Positions 16,593 through 24,578 of a stretch of 37,585 nucleotides of DNA are shown in pieces. Positions within the stretch are counted from its first letter, which is position 1. The number at the start of each line of letters is the position of its first letter. The DNA is taken from positions 1 through 37,585 of the forward strand of contig CABHPB010000100.1 of NCBI GenBank assembly GCA_902168115.1, written 5' to 3'. The DNA comes from an uncultured Methylopila sp. GTDB taxonomy: Bacteria > Pseudomonadota > Alphaproteobacteria > Rhizobiales > Methylopilaceae. Made by a program: the position numbers and the translations under genes. The notes under the pieces are model-generated. The model had not been told where the DNA came from. It saw only the letters and a list, made by a program, of their open reading frames with translations, and ran no database searches.

Positions 16593-17039
16593 ATGCCACG
16601 CAAATTCCGCAAGCGCGAGCGACTGCAGTTCGGCGTCATTCCCTATCGCTTGCCGGAGGGCGGGGCGCCGGAGATCCTCCTCATCACGACCCGCGAGACC
16701 CGCCGCTGGATGGTGCCGCGCGGCTGGCTGATCAAGAAGCTCGGGCCGCTCGGCACCGGCATGCGCGAGGCCTTCGAGGAGGCCGGCGTCGTCGGCGAGG
16801 GCGGCCCGCCCGTCGGCTCGTTCCGCTATCTCAAGCGGCTGCGCTCCGGGCAGGCGCAGGCCGTGCGCGTCGAACTTTTCGCGATGGAGGTCGCAGAGCA
16901 GGTCGACGACTGGCCCGAACGGGCAGAGCGGATCCGCGAATGGTATCCGCACGGGCGGGCGGCCGAGCTCGTCGAGGAGCCCGAACTGCAGGAGATTCTC
17001 GCCGTTTTTCCGAAAACGCTGGCTTCCGGTGCCGACTGA
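16593..17039 (+). CDS. Nudix hydrolase with a variant Nudix box
   Basis: The 148-residue protein has the Nudix fold: QFGVIPYRLPEGGAPEILLITTRETRRWMVPRGW, then the catalytic helix REAFEEAGVVG. The REUxEExGU core is intact, so metal binding is likely kept, but the first Glu of the canonical Gx5E spacing is Leu (GWLIKKL). Relatives in alphaproteobacteria with a PKGW-type start show the same loss and resemble diphosphoinositol-polyphosphate-type Nudix enzymes; the substrate here is unknown. It stands 36 bases upstream of the DUF47-pit pair and could be cotranscribed with it. A link to polyphosphate or phosphate metabolism is inference from that context. Confidence 0.85.
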   Translation: MPRKFRKRERLQFGVIPYRLPEGGAPEILLITTRETRRWMVPRGWLIKKLGPLGTGMREAFEEAGVVGEGGPPVGSFRYLKRLRSGQAQAVRVELFAMEVAEQVDDWPERAERIREWYPHGRAAELVEEPELQEILAVFPKTLASGAD

Positions 17040-17075
17040 CACAAATCTGTCATCTCGGCGAACGGAGGCTATCGG

Positions 17076-17720
17076 GTGCTTGGACTTTTTCGGCGTCTCA
17101 TGCCCAAGGAAGACAGCTTCTTCGAGCTGTTTTCCCGCCATTCCGAGACGCTCGTCGCCGGCGCCGAGTCGCTGAGATCGATGCTCGAGGGCGGCGAGGC
17201 GGTGCCCGACCACTGCGCCGAGATCATCAGGCAGGAGAACCTCGCCGACGACATCGCCCGCGAGGTGCTGCAGGCGGTCAACCGGAGCTTCATCACCCCC
17301 TTCGACCGCAGCGACATCACCGGCCTCATCCAGGCGATGGACGACGCGATCGACCAGATGAACCAGACCGTCAAGGCCGTGACGCTCTATGAGCTGAGGA
17401 CCTTCGACCCGCTGATGCGCGAGATGGGCGACACGGTGGTCGAGGCCGCCGAACTCACCCGCCAGGCGATCCCGCTGCTGAGCGCGGTCGGCAAGAACGC
17501 CGAGGCGCTCGGCCGCCTGACCGAGCAGATCATCAAGGTCGAAGGCCGGTCCGACGACCTTCACGATCAGGGCGTGAAGCAGCTGTTCCGCGACGTCGGC
17601 CGCTCGGACCCGATGGCCTACATCATCGGCCGCGAGATCTATGGCGACCTCGAGGACGTGGTCGACAAGTTCGAGGACGTCGCCAACACCATCAGCGCCA
17701 TCGTCGTGGAGAACGTGTGA
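17076..17720 (+). CDS. DUF47 Pit accessory protein (PhoU-like)
   Basis: The 214-residue all-helical protein belongs to the DUF47/PhoU-like group. Conserved segments include FFELFSRHSETLV near the start, ITPFDRSDITGLIQAMDDAIDQM in the middle, and IYGDLEDVVDKFEDVANTISAIVVENV at the end; the acidic D/E-rich helices are typical of the metal-binding sites of PhoU folds. Proteins of this kind sit next to Pit transporters and modulate phosphate uptake, and pit follows after 31 bases. The start is GTG at 17076, with GGAGG seven bases upstream. Confidence 0.9.
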   Translation: MLGLFRRLMPKEDSFFELFSRHSETLVAGAESLRSMLEGGEAVPDHCAEIIRQENLADDIAREVLQAVNRSFITPFDRSDITGLIQAMDDAIDQMNQTVKAVTLYELRTFDPLMREMGDTVVEAAELTRQAIPLLSAVGKNAEALGRLTEQIIKVEGRSDDLHDQGVKQLFRDVGRSDPMAYIIGREIYGDLEDVVDKFEDVANTISAIVVENV

Positions 17721-17751
17721 GCATGGCGAACCGCCGGCAGGGCGCCGTCTG

Positions 17752-18768
17752 ATGGACGCCGCGCTGTCCTTCCCACTGCTCGTCGCGCTGATCGGCGTCG
17801 CGCTCGCCTTCGACTTCCTCAACGGCCTGCACGACGCCGCGAACTCGATCGCGACGATTGTCTCGACCCGGGTGCTGAAGCCCCGCTACGCCGTGTTCTG
17901 GGCGGCCTTCTTCAATTTCATCGCCTTCCTGTTCTTTGGGCTGCACGTCGCGGAGACGATCGGGCGCGGCATCGTTTCCGCGGACATCGTAACGCCGACG
18001 GTGATCTTCGCCGCGCTCGTCGGCGCAATCGCCTGGAACCTGATCACCTGGGGCCTCGGCATCCCGTCCTCGTCGAGCCACGCGCTGATCGGCGGCCTCG
18101 TCGGCGCCGGCCTCGCCAAGACCGGCTTCTCCGCGATCGTCTGGTCGGGCCTGCTCAAGACGACCGCTGCGATCGTGCTGTCCCCGTTCACCGGTTTCGT
18201 TCTCGCTCTGCTCCTGGTGCTCGCCGTCACCTGGGCGTTCGTGCGCGCCACCCCCTTCGCCGTCGACCGAACCTTCCGGGTCGGCCAATTCGTCTCGGCC
18301 TCGCTCTACTCGCTCGGCCACGGCGGCAACGACGCCCAGAAGACCATGGGGATCATCGCCGTGCTGCTCTACAGCCAGGGCGTCTATGGCGGCGAGTTCC
18401 ACGTGCCGCTCTGGGTGGTCCTGTCGTGCCAGGCGGCGATGGCGCTCGGCACGCTGATGGGCGGCTGGCGGATCGTGCACACGATGGGCTCGCGCATCAC
18501 CCGCCTCAACCCGATGCAAGGCTTCTGCGCCGAGACGGGAGGCGCGCTCACCCTGTTCGGCGCGACATGGCTCGGCGTTCCGGTCTCCACCACCCACACC
18601 ATCACCGGCGCGATCGTCGGAGTCGGCGCGGCCCGGCGCGCCTCCGCGGTGCGCTGGGGCGTGGCCAGCGACATCGTCGTCGCCTGGGTGATCACGATCC
18701 CCGCAGCAGCCGCGATCGCGGCCGTGACCTTCTGGCTGACGAGCCTCTTCGCGGGGACGGCGGCATGA
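17752..18768 (+). CDS. pit: Low-affinity inorganic phosphate transporter Pit
   Basis: The 338-residue inner-membrane permease has the two inverted PiT signatures: FDFLNGLHDAANSIATIVSTR (about 19-39) and SLGHGGNDAQKTMGIIAV in the second half. GIPSSSSHALIGGLVGAG and GVPVSTTHTITGAIVGVG are the paired substrate loops. Pit imports metal-phosphate with protons, or with sodium in some relatives. The DUF47 gene directly upstream is its usual accessory, which supports phosphate over sulfate. The ATG at 17752 is chosen because readings from further upstream overlap the DUF47 gene. No Pho box was recognised. Confidence 0.92.
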   Translation: MDAALSFPLLVALIGVALAFDFLNGLHDAANSIATIVSTRVLKPRYAVFWAAFFNFIAFLFFGLHVAETIGRGIVSADIVTPTVIFAALVGAIAWNLITWGLGIPSSSSHALIGGLVGAGLAKTGFSAIVWSGLLKTTAAIVLSPFTGFVLALLLVLAVTWAFVRATPFAVDRTFRVGQFVSASLYSLGHGGNDAQKTMGIIAVLLYSQGVYGGEFHVPLWVVLSCQAAMALGTLMGGWRIVHTMGSRITRLNPMQGFCAETGGALTLFGATWLGVPVSTTHTITGAIVGVGAARRASAVRWGVASDIVVAWVITIPAAAAIAAVTFWLTSLFAGTAA

Positions 18769-18888
18769 AGGAGGCTCATGCCGTCACGCTCGGGTTCGGC
18801 GGGCGTCGTCCAGCGATCCTCCGGGCCGCGACGAAATAGCGGAACCGAGGGCCGCGACGCCGCCGCGAAGTTGCGGCATATCGGATCC

Positions 18889-19410
18889 ATGGAACAGACC
18901 GCCGCCGCAGTAACCAACCAGTCCCCCCGCATCTCCGCGGCTGCGCTGGTGATCGCCGTCGTCGCGGCGGCGACCGTCGGCGGGGCGCTGATCTTCGAGC
19001 ACGTCTTCGGCTACGTGCCCTGCATGCTCTGCCTGTGGAGCCGCTGGCCGTACTACATCGGCGCGCCGCTCGCGCTTCTCGCGGCGCTTCTCGCCGGGCG
19101 TGGAAACGCGGGCGCCGCGCGGCTGCTGCTCGTTCTCGTCGCGCTGCTGTTCCTCGGCGGCGTCGGGCTCGGCGCCTATCACGCCGGCGTCGAATGGAGC
19201 TTCTGGCCCGGCCCGACGAGCTGCGCCGGGGCGAACGCCGCGCCGAACTCGGCCGGCGGCCTGCTCGAGCAGATGCGCACGACCCGCATCGTCCCCTGCG
19301 ACCGTGCCGCCTGGCGGCTGTTCGGCATCTCGCTCGCCGGCTACAGCGCGATGATCTCGCTCGCCCTCGCCGCGCTCGCCCTGATCGGCGTGCGGCGAGG
19401 ACGCGCCTGA
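18889..19410 (+). CDS. dsbB: Disulfide bond formation protein B (DsbB family)
   Basis: This 173-residue protein has four hydrophobic helices. The first periplasmic pair of cysteines is CMLC (Cys45, Cys48) in FGYVPCMLCLWSRWPYY, and the second loop has Cys112 (TSCAGAN) and Cys137 (IVPCD). That is the DsbB arrangement: it reoxidises a DsbA-type thiol oxidase and passes electrons to quinone. The ATG at 18889 follows a 120-base gap after pit that contains no convincing gene. No dsbA is nearby. The gene converges on the VOC gene at 19424 with 13 bases between. Confidence 0.88.
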   Translation: MEQTAAAVTNQSPRISAAALVIAVVAAATVGGALIFEHVFGYVPCMLCLWSRWPYYIGAPLALLAALLAGRGNAGAARLLLVLVALLFLGGVGLGAYHAGVEWSFWPGPTSCAGANAAPNSAGGLLEQMRTTRIVPCDRAAWRLFGISLAGYSAMISLALAALALIGVRRGRA

Positions 19411-19423
19411 CAGGCGGCGTCGG

Positions 19424-19858
19424 TCAGAGCCCGAAGGTCACGTAGCCTTCGGGACTGATCGGGAAGGCCGGGTTCCAGGCGATCTCCCAGGCGTGGCCGT
19501 CCGGGTCCGCGACGTAGCCGCGACGCCCGCCATGCGGCGGGGCGTCCGCGGGGCGCATGAGGCGCCCGCCATGGTCCGCGAGCCGGTCGAGCGTCTCGTC
19601 CACCGCCTGTTCCGTGGCGACGTTGTGGGCGAGGGCGAAGCCGGAGCTTGGCGCGGCTTCGCGCCGGGAATCCGCGGCGAGCTGGTCCTTCAGCCACGTG
19701 CCGAGCACGAAGCCGTTCATCTGGTAGAAGACGATCTCCTCGTTCTCGAACGCCGGACGCCAGCCGAAGCCGCCGACATAGAAGCGCTTCGAACGCGCCA
19801 GATCGGCCACGCCGAGCGTGACCACGGACATCTGTTGCTGCTGTCTCTGGGTCTGCAT
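19424..19858 (-). CDS. VOC family protein
   Basis: The 144-residue product is a VOC (glyoxalase-fold) protein: VVTLGVADLARSKRFYVGGFGWRP at the start, IVFYQMNGFVLGTW, and the second module ending GRRGYVADPDGHAWEIAWNPAF. It belongs to the group often annotated as glyoxalase or bleomycin-resistance-like, without a proven substrate. A Gln-rich N-terminus (MQTQRQQQQM) precedes the fold; Met10 may be the true start, but AGAGGA lies about 13 bases before the first ATG. It is monocistronic and convergent with dsbB. Confidence 0.82.
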   Translation of the reverse strand: MQTQRQQQQMSVVTLGVADLARSKRFYVGGFGWRPAFENEEIVFYQMNGFVLGTWLKDQLAADSRREAAPSSGFALAHNVATEQAVDETLDRLADHGGRLMRPADAPPHGGRRGYVADPDGHAWEIAWNPAFPISPEGYVTFGL

Positions 19859-20109
19859 GGGTTTCGCAAGTCCTCTCGAAGCCCCGCCGCGGAATGCGCG
19901 CGGGATCTCGCCTCGGGACTTGAGCGCTGCATCGCGCCAGCCAGAGCTCCCCGAACGGGAGCGGCCGGGCTAACCAAACCGGCCCGCCTTTTCAGACGGG
20001 CGGAGTCTATGCGAGCCGGCGTGCCGGGCCAAGCCGGGATTGGCCGAAAGCGCCATGGACTTCGCACGCAGGCGCTGGCGTCCTATCTTCAGGCCGGGAG
20101 GATATCTGC
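19859..20109. other. Divergent intergenic region, VOC gene and DUF779 gene
   Basis: The 251-base gap holds the 5' regions of both flanking genes. A six-base-pair hairpin (GCTCCC, loop CGAAC, GGGAGC) lies at 19946-19962. GGGAGGA at 20097-20103 is the ribosome-binding site of the DUF779 gene. I see no consensus promoter and no small ORF with a good start. Confidence 0.5.
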
Positions 20110-20487
20110 ATGTCCAATGTACCGCTTCGCGTCGTCGCCACCGACAAGGCGCTCGACCTCATCAAGACGCTGCAGGACGAGCACGGCGAGATCCTGTTCC
20201 ACCAGTCCGGCGGCTGCTGCGACGGCTCCTCGCCGATGTGCTACGGCCGGTCGGACTACATGGTCTCCGACGCCGACGTGAAGCTCGGCGTGGTCGGCGG
20301 CGTGCCGTTCTACATGAGCCCTTCCCAGTTCGAGTACTGGAAGCATACCGCGCTCACCCTCGACGTGGTGCCCGGCCGCGGCGGCATGTTCAGCCTCGAG
20401 AACGGACGGGAAGTGCGCTTCCACATCCGCTCGCGCATCTTCACGGACGCCGAGGTGCAGGCGCTCGAGGCCTCCGAGGCGGCCTGA
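20110..20487 (+). CDS. DUF779 protein
   Basis: The 125-residue protein carries the hallmark QSGGCCDGSSPMCY (Cys36, Cys37, Cys44), a Cys-rich loop likely to bind metal, followed by GVPFYMSPSQFEYWKHTALTLDVVPGRGGMFSLE and FHIRSRIF. These match DUF779. Members are commonly encoded next to NAD-dependent aldehyde dehydrogenases of alcohol metabolism; here the neighbour is an SDR and no aldehyde dehydrogenase is in the window. Function is unknown. The start has a strong GGGAGGA. A hairpin after the stop (20505-20523) probably separates it from the SDR gene. Confidence 0.85.
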   Translation: MSNVPLRVVATDKALDLIKTLQDEHGEILFHQSGGCCDGSSPMCYGRSDYMVSDADVKLGVVGGVPFYMSPSQFEYWKHTALTLDVVPGRGGMFSLENGREVRFHIRSRIFTDAEVQALEASEAA

Positions 20488-20504
20488 CGCACATCTGCGG
20501 CATG

Positions 20505-20523
20505 CGCCGGCGCAAGGCCGGCG
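20505..20523 (+). terminator. Hairpin after the DUF779 gene
   Basis: CGCCGGC, loop GCAAG, GCCGGCG is a perfect seven-base-pair stem 18 bases past the stop, followed by AGCTGGAATTTTCC. It could work as an intrinsic terminator with a short U-run. The GCAAG loop is the same as in the hairpin at 96-118. Confidence 0.5.
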
Positions 20524-20587
20524 AGCTGGAATTTTCCGGCCGGGCCCCGATCTTCGGCGCTGATCAGCGACGAACAGGGGCTCTCCC

Positions 20588-21379
20588 ATGAAAATCGATC
20601 TCTCCGGCAAGACCGCGGTGGTCACCGGCTCCACCGAGGGCATCGGCCGGGCGATCGCGCTCGGGCTCGCCCGCGCCGGCGCGACCGTGGTCGTCAACGG
20701 CCGCAAGCAGGACAAGGTCGACGCCGCCGTCGCCGGCCTCAAGCAGGAGGCGCCGGGCGCGGAGGTCAAGGGCCTCGCGGCCGATCTCGGGACGGCCGAG
20801 GGCGTCTCGGCCTTCACCGCGGCGCTGCCGGCCTGCGACATCCTCGTGAACAATGTCGGCATCTTCAATCCGCAGGACTTCTTCGAGGTCCCGGACGAGG
20901 AGTGGTCGCGCTTCTTCGAGGTGAACGTGATGTCCGGCGTGCGCCTGTCGCGCTTCTACGCGCAGGGCATGGCCGAGCGCGGCTGGGGCCGCATCGTGTT
21001 CATCTCGTCCGAGAGCGGCCTCAACATCCCGGTCGAGATGGTTCACTACGGCATGACCAAGACCGCGCAACTCGCGGTCGCGCGCGGCCTCGCCAAGCGG
21101 CTCGCCGGCACAGGCGTCACCGTCAATTCGGTGCTGCCGGGGCCGACGCTGTCCGAGGGAGTCGCCGAGATGCTGAAGGACGAGGTCGCCAAGTCCGGCA
21201 AGCCGCTGGAGGAGGTCGCCGCCGACTTCGTGAAGGCGCACCGGTCGAGCTCGATCATCCAGCGCGCCGCGACCGTCGAGGAGGTGGCCAACATGGTCGT
21301 CTACGCCTCTTCGAAGGAGGCCTCCGCGACCACCGGCGCGGCGCTGCGCGTGGACGGCGGCACCGTCGACACGATCTGA
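20588..21379 (+). CDS. Short-chain dehydrogenase/reductase
   Basis: This classical SDR of 263 residues has the cofactor motif TGSTEGIGRA (13-22), NNVG at 88-91, and the catalytic Ser140/141, Tyr154 and Lys158 in ISSESGLNIPVEMVHYGMTK. The Arg in VVNGRKQDK (Arg39) after the second strand favours NADP(H). DFVKAHRSSSIIQRAATVEEVANMVVYASS is an insert-bearing C-terminal part found in a subgroup of SDRs with a long loop near the active site. The substrate is unknown. It is followed by a strong inverted repeat and then by a quinone oxidoreductase on the same strand. Confidence 0.9.
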   Translation: MKIDLSGKTAVVTGSTEGIGRAIALGLARAGATVVVNGRKQDKVDAAVAGLKQEAPGAEVKGLAADLGTAEGVSAFTAALPACDILVNNVGIFNPQDFFEVPDEEWSRFFEVNVMSGVRLSRFYAQGMAERGWGRIVFISSESGLNIPVEMVHYGMTKTAQLAVARGLAKRLAGTGVTVNSVLPGPTLSEGVAEMLKDEVAKSGKPLEEVAADFVKAHRSSSIIQRAATVEEVANMVVYASSKEASATTGAALRVDGGTVDTI

Positions 21380-21389
21380 CGGACGGGCT

Positions 21390-21418
21390 GGGCGCGCCGC
21401 CCTTTGCACGGCGCGCCC
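21390..21418 (+). terminator. Strong inverted repeat after the SDR gene
   Basis: GGGCGCGCCG (21390-21399) and CGGCGCGCCC (21409-21418) form a perfect ten-base-pair stem with a nine-base loop, ten bases past the SDR stop. There is no U-tract, so Rho-dependent or structural termination, or mRNA 3' end protection, is more likely than a classical intrinsic terminator. Confidence 0.5.
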
Positions 21419-21495
21419 GCTCTCGCTAGTGGAGAGGCGGCGCCGCCGACGCGCCCTATGTTTCCGCTTGTCCTCTCCCTCGCATGGAATTCGAC

Positions 21496-22503
21496 ATGGC
21501 CGACCTGCCCGCCGACATGACCTTCATCCGCGCCGACGGCGCCGGCGGGCCGGAGGTGCTGGTCGCGGCGAAGGGCCCGCTGCCCGTTCCCGGCGAGGGC
21601 GAGGTGCTGATCGAGGTGGCGGCGGCCGGGGTGAACCGGCCGGACGTCATGCAGCGCAAGGGCATGTATCCGCCGCCCCCGGGAGCCTCCGAGATCCTCG
21701 GCCTCGAGGTCGCGGGCCGCATCGCCGCGCTCGGCGAGGGCGTGAAGGGACTTGTGGTCGGCGACGAGGTCTGCGCGCTGCTCACCGGCGGCGGCTACGC
21801 CGAATACGCCGTTGCGCCCGCGTCGGTCTGCCTGCCCGTGCCGAAGGGCCTCACGCTGGTCGAGGCGGCGGCGGTCCCCGAGACCTTCTTCACCGTGTGG
21901 AGCAACGTGTTCGAGCGCGCCGCGCTCAAGGAGGGCCAGTCCTTCCTGGTCCACGGCGGCACCTCCGGCATCGGCACCACGGCGATCCAGCTCGCGACGG
22001 CGCGCGGCGCCACCGTCTACGCCACCGCCGGCGGGCCGGAGAAGGTCGCATTCTGCGAAAAGCTCGGCGCCAGGCGCGGCATCGACTACCGCAGCGAGGA
22101 CTTCCAGGCTGTCCTAAAGGAGGAGACCGCCGGCAAGGGCGTGAACGTCATCCTCGACATGGTCGGCGGCGACTATACGGCCAAGAACATCAAGTCGCTC
22201 GCGCCCGAAGGCGCGCTCGTGCAGATCGCCTTCATGAAGGGACCGAAGGTCGAGATCGACCTGACGCCCATCATGCTGAAGCGCCTCACCGTCACCGGAT
22301 CGACCCTGCGCGCCCGCCCGACGTCGACGAAAGCCAAGATCGCAGAAGCGCTTACGCGCGAAGTGCTGCCGCTGATCGAGGCCGGCAAGGCCAAGCCGAT
22401 CGTGCACGCCACCTTCCCGCTCGCCCAAGCGGGAGAGGCCCATCGGCTGATGGAGGAGAGCACGCATATGGGTAAGATCGTGCTGACCACAGGCGCGGCC
22501 TGA
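21496..22503 (+). CDS. NAD(P)H quinone oxidoreductase, PIG3/QOR type (zinc-free MDR)
   Basis: The protein has 335 residues and is a medium-chain dehydrogenase/reductase without zinc ligands. GVNRPDVMQRKGMYPPPPGASEILGLEVAG is the characteristic PIG3-like (TP53I3-like) block. The Rossmann part has VHGGTSGIGTTAIQLA, and the end MLKRLTVTGSTLRARPTSTKAKIA matches the same family. Such enzymes reduce quinones or enals with NADPH. The start is ambiguous: ATG at 21484 or 21496. The second places family residues correctly and has GGAA upstream. It stands alone, with a promoter-like gap on each side. Confidence 0.88.
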   Translation: MADLPADMTFIRADGAGGPEVLVAAKGPLPVPGEGEVLIEVAAAGVNRPDVMQRKGMYPPPPGASEILGLEVAGRIAALGEGVKGLVVGDEVCALLTGGGYAEYAVAPASVCLPVPKGLTLVEAAAVPETFFTVWSNVFERAALKEGQSFLVHGGTSGIGTTAIQLATARGATVYATAGGPEKVAFCEKLGARRGIDYRSEDFQAVLKEETAGKGVNVILDMVGGDYTAKNIKSLAPEGALVQIAFMKGPKVEIDLTPIMLKRLTVTGSTLRARPTSTKAKIAEALTREVLPLIEAGKAKPIVHATFPLAQAGEAHRLMEESTHMGKIVLTTGAA

Positions 22504-22522
22504 CCGGCGCCGGACACGCCCT

Positions 22523-22567
22523 GAAACAGTTCAGAAACAGTTGAGATACAAGGGTTTCTTTGAACTG
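22523..22567 (+). promoter_or_regulatory. Repeats and hairpin upstream of the TadG-like gene
   Basis: GAAACAGTT occurs twice in tandem (22523-22531 and 22534-22542, period 11). CAGTTCAGAAAC (22527-22538) is complementary to GTTTCTTTGAACTG (22554-22567) except for a two-base bulge, giving a twelve-base-pair stem. The AT-rich block lies 73 bases before the start codon, so it could be an operator (one-turn period) or an RNA hairpin in the leader. Confidence 0.5.
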
Positions 22568-22640
22568 ATTCGCCAAAAGTTTACGGTTCGGATCCTACGA
22601 TGCTTCCCGAGACGCGCGCCATCCGCGCTCGAGGGTGCAG

Positions 22641-24578
22641 ATGAGCGAACGAAAACGTCCTTCCTTCGTCCACGACCAGCGCGGCGGCGTCATGATCCTC
22701 GCCGCGCTGCTGCTGCCGGTGATGATCGGCGTGGCGGCGCTCGTGGTCGAGTTCGGCGGGGGACTGCTCACCAAGGCCCGGCTGCAGCGCGTCGCCGATC
22801 TGGCGGCCTTCTCCGGCGCCACCGCCTATAACCGCGCGAGCTCAACGACCGCCATGACCGCGGCCGCGCAGATGGTCGGCCGCCTGAACAACGTTGCGAA
22901 CACCGCGCTCAACGCTCAGCTCGTCAACTCGCCGCGCGGCGACGGCTCGCAGGTCGTGCAGGTCACCGTCGCGGTCTCCAACCGGCTCTATCTCTCCAAG
23001 GTCCTCGGCTTCACCTCCAATCTGCCGGTCGCGGCCACCGCCTATGCGTCGCTCGGTTCTGCGACGCCCGGCTGCGTGATCGCGCTCAGCTCGTCAGGGA
23101 CGGGCGTGACGCTTTCCGGCGGCACCTCGATCTCCGCGCCGAAATGCGGCGTGTCGTCGAACGTGTCGATCGCAGTCCCTTGCGGCACGACGATCACGAC
23201 CAAGGAAGCGACCTATGTCAGCGCCGCGCCCAGCGCGCCCTGCAGCGGCCTGAAGGACGCCAACGGCGCGACGCTGTCCGCCAAGCAGAAGACGGTGACG
23301 GACCCGCTGGCCTCCGAGGCCGGCGTCGCGGCCGCGACAGGCCGGATTTCGACGGCGCAGGCGCTCAGTTCGCCGTCGGCGCCGTCGGTCTCGGCCGGCA
23401 AGGACATCGACTTCGCCTGGAACCAGTCCGGCACGGCCGGGCAGGCGACGGCGATCGGCTGCACCGCGACGTGGGTCCAGCCGACATGGACCATGACCTG
23501 CCCGGCGGGCGGGAACTACAACTTCAAGAAGATGACGATCGGCGGCGGCATCGCGGTGAAGTTCGCGATGACCGGCAGCACGGCCGCGACCAGGTACACC
23601 TTCTCCGACGTGCTGCCACTCTCCGGTTCAACGGTCGACTTCGGGACCGGGACCTACTCCTTCGCCAAGGGCCTGTCCGTCGGCGGCGGCACGACCGTCA
23701 CCTTCGCGGCCGGCACGTTCAGCTTCGGCGCGAGCACGACCGCCTGCAGCGACGGCGGATACTACAGCATCTGCAACACCGGCACCTCGCTCGCCTTCGA
23801 CGGCCCGAGCACCTTCTCGATCGGCTCGGGCGTCTATGTCGGCGGCGGCTCGGTCATGAACTTCGGCGCCGGCACGTCCAACGTCTACGACCTCGGCGCG
23901 AGCTCCAACGGCCACGCTCTGACCATGGCGGGCGGCGCCAAGACCTACTTCGCCGACTCGAACTCTGGTTCCGGCAAGTGGCAAGCCGCGGGCAACATCA
24001 ACGTGCTCGGCGGCGGCGGCAGCTGTCTGACGCTGCCGGCGGCCACCCAGCACGACATCAAGGGCTACTTCGCCGGCGCGGGCGGCACGATCCTCGGCGC
24101 GGGCGTCTACACCGTCACCGGCTACATCGCTTTCGGCGCGAGCGGCGGCGGCGACGTCACCTGCAACGGCCAGACGGTCGGCGTCAAAGGCGTCGACGTG
24201 ACGCTCGTCACGGCCGGCGGCAGCACCTACGGCTCCGGCACGTGCCAGGGCAAGGCGTTCTGCATGGGCGCCGGCTACGGCACCGTCTCCCTGACCGCGC
24301 CGACGAGCGGGACGACCGCCAAGCTCGCGGTGGTCGGCCCGACCTCGGGGACGACCGCCGGGGCTGCCTTCGCCGAAGGCGCGACGACGAGCTTCTCCGG
24401 CGCCTTCTATTTCCCGAAGGGCCCGATCTCGCTGAGCGGCGGCGCCAGCATCGGCAACGGAACCGGGCAGTGCCTGCAGATCATCGGATCGCAGATCGAC
24501 ATATCCGGCGGCACGACGGCGGCCTCGGCCTGCCTCGGCGCGTCGGCTTCAGGCGGAACGGTGGCCCTGGTTCAATGA
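22641..24578 (+). CDS. TadG-like protein with large beta-helix-type domain
   Basis: The 645-residue protein opens with a TadE/G-like N-terminus: DQRGGVMILAALLLPVMIG, a hydrophobic helix (about 17-42) of the Flp pilus-assembly class. After about 140 residues it becomes a long Gly/Ser/Thr-rich region of short strands (for example VDFGTGTYSFAKGLSVGGG and VTFAAGTFSFGAST) with several Cys pairs, consistent with a right-handed beta-helix or similar repeat fold; I do not see a von Willebrand A domain as in classical TadG. It would sit in the envelope with its C-terminus outside. The ATG follows GAGGGTG. It overlaps the next pseudopilin gene by four bases and heads a three-gene operon. A tip adhesin or assembly factor of the Tad pilus is the likely role (inference). 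Confidence 0.8.
   Translation: MSERKRPSFVHDQRGGVMILAALLLPVMIGVAALVVEFGGGLLTKARLQRVADLAAFSGATAYNRASSTTAMTAAAQMVGRLNNVANTALNAQLVNSPRGDGSQVVQVTVAVSNRLYLSKVLGFTSNLPVAATAYASLGSATPGCVIALSSSGTGVTLSGGTSISAPKCGVSSNVSIAVPCGTTITTKEATYVSAAPSAPCSGLKDANGATLSAKQKTVTDPLASEAGVAAATGRISTAQALSSPSAPSVSAGKDIDFAWNQSGTAGQATAIGCTATWVQPTWTMTCPAGGNYNFKKMTIGGGIAVKFAMTGSTAATRYTFSDVLPLSGSTVDFGTGTYSFAKGLSVGGGTTVTFAAGTFSFGASTTACSDGGYYSICNTGTSLAFDGPSTFSIGSGVYVGGGSVMNFGAGTSNVYDLGASSNGHALTMAGGAKTYFADSNSGSGKWQAAGNINVLGGGGSCLTLPAATQHDIKGYFAGAGGTILGAGVYTVTGYIAFGASGGGDVTCNGQTVGVKGVDVTLVTAGGSTYGSGTCQGKAFCMGAGYGTVSLTAPTSGTTAKLAVVGPTSGTTAGAAFAEGATTSFSGAFYFPKGPISLSGGASIGNGTGQCLQIIGSQIDISGGTTAASACLGASASGGTVALVQ

Noticed and set aside
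18765-18839. 24-codon ORF overlapping the pit stop
   Set aside because: It has no Shine-Dalgarno of its own beyond the pit end and an Arg-rich, shadow-like composition; the DsbB gene start at 18889 explains the region better.
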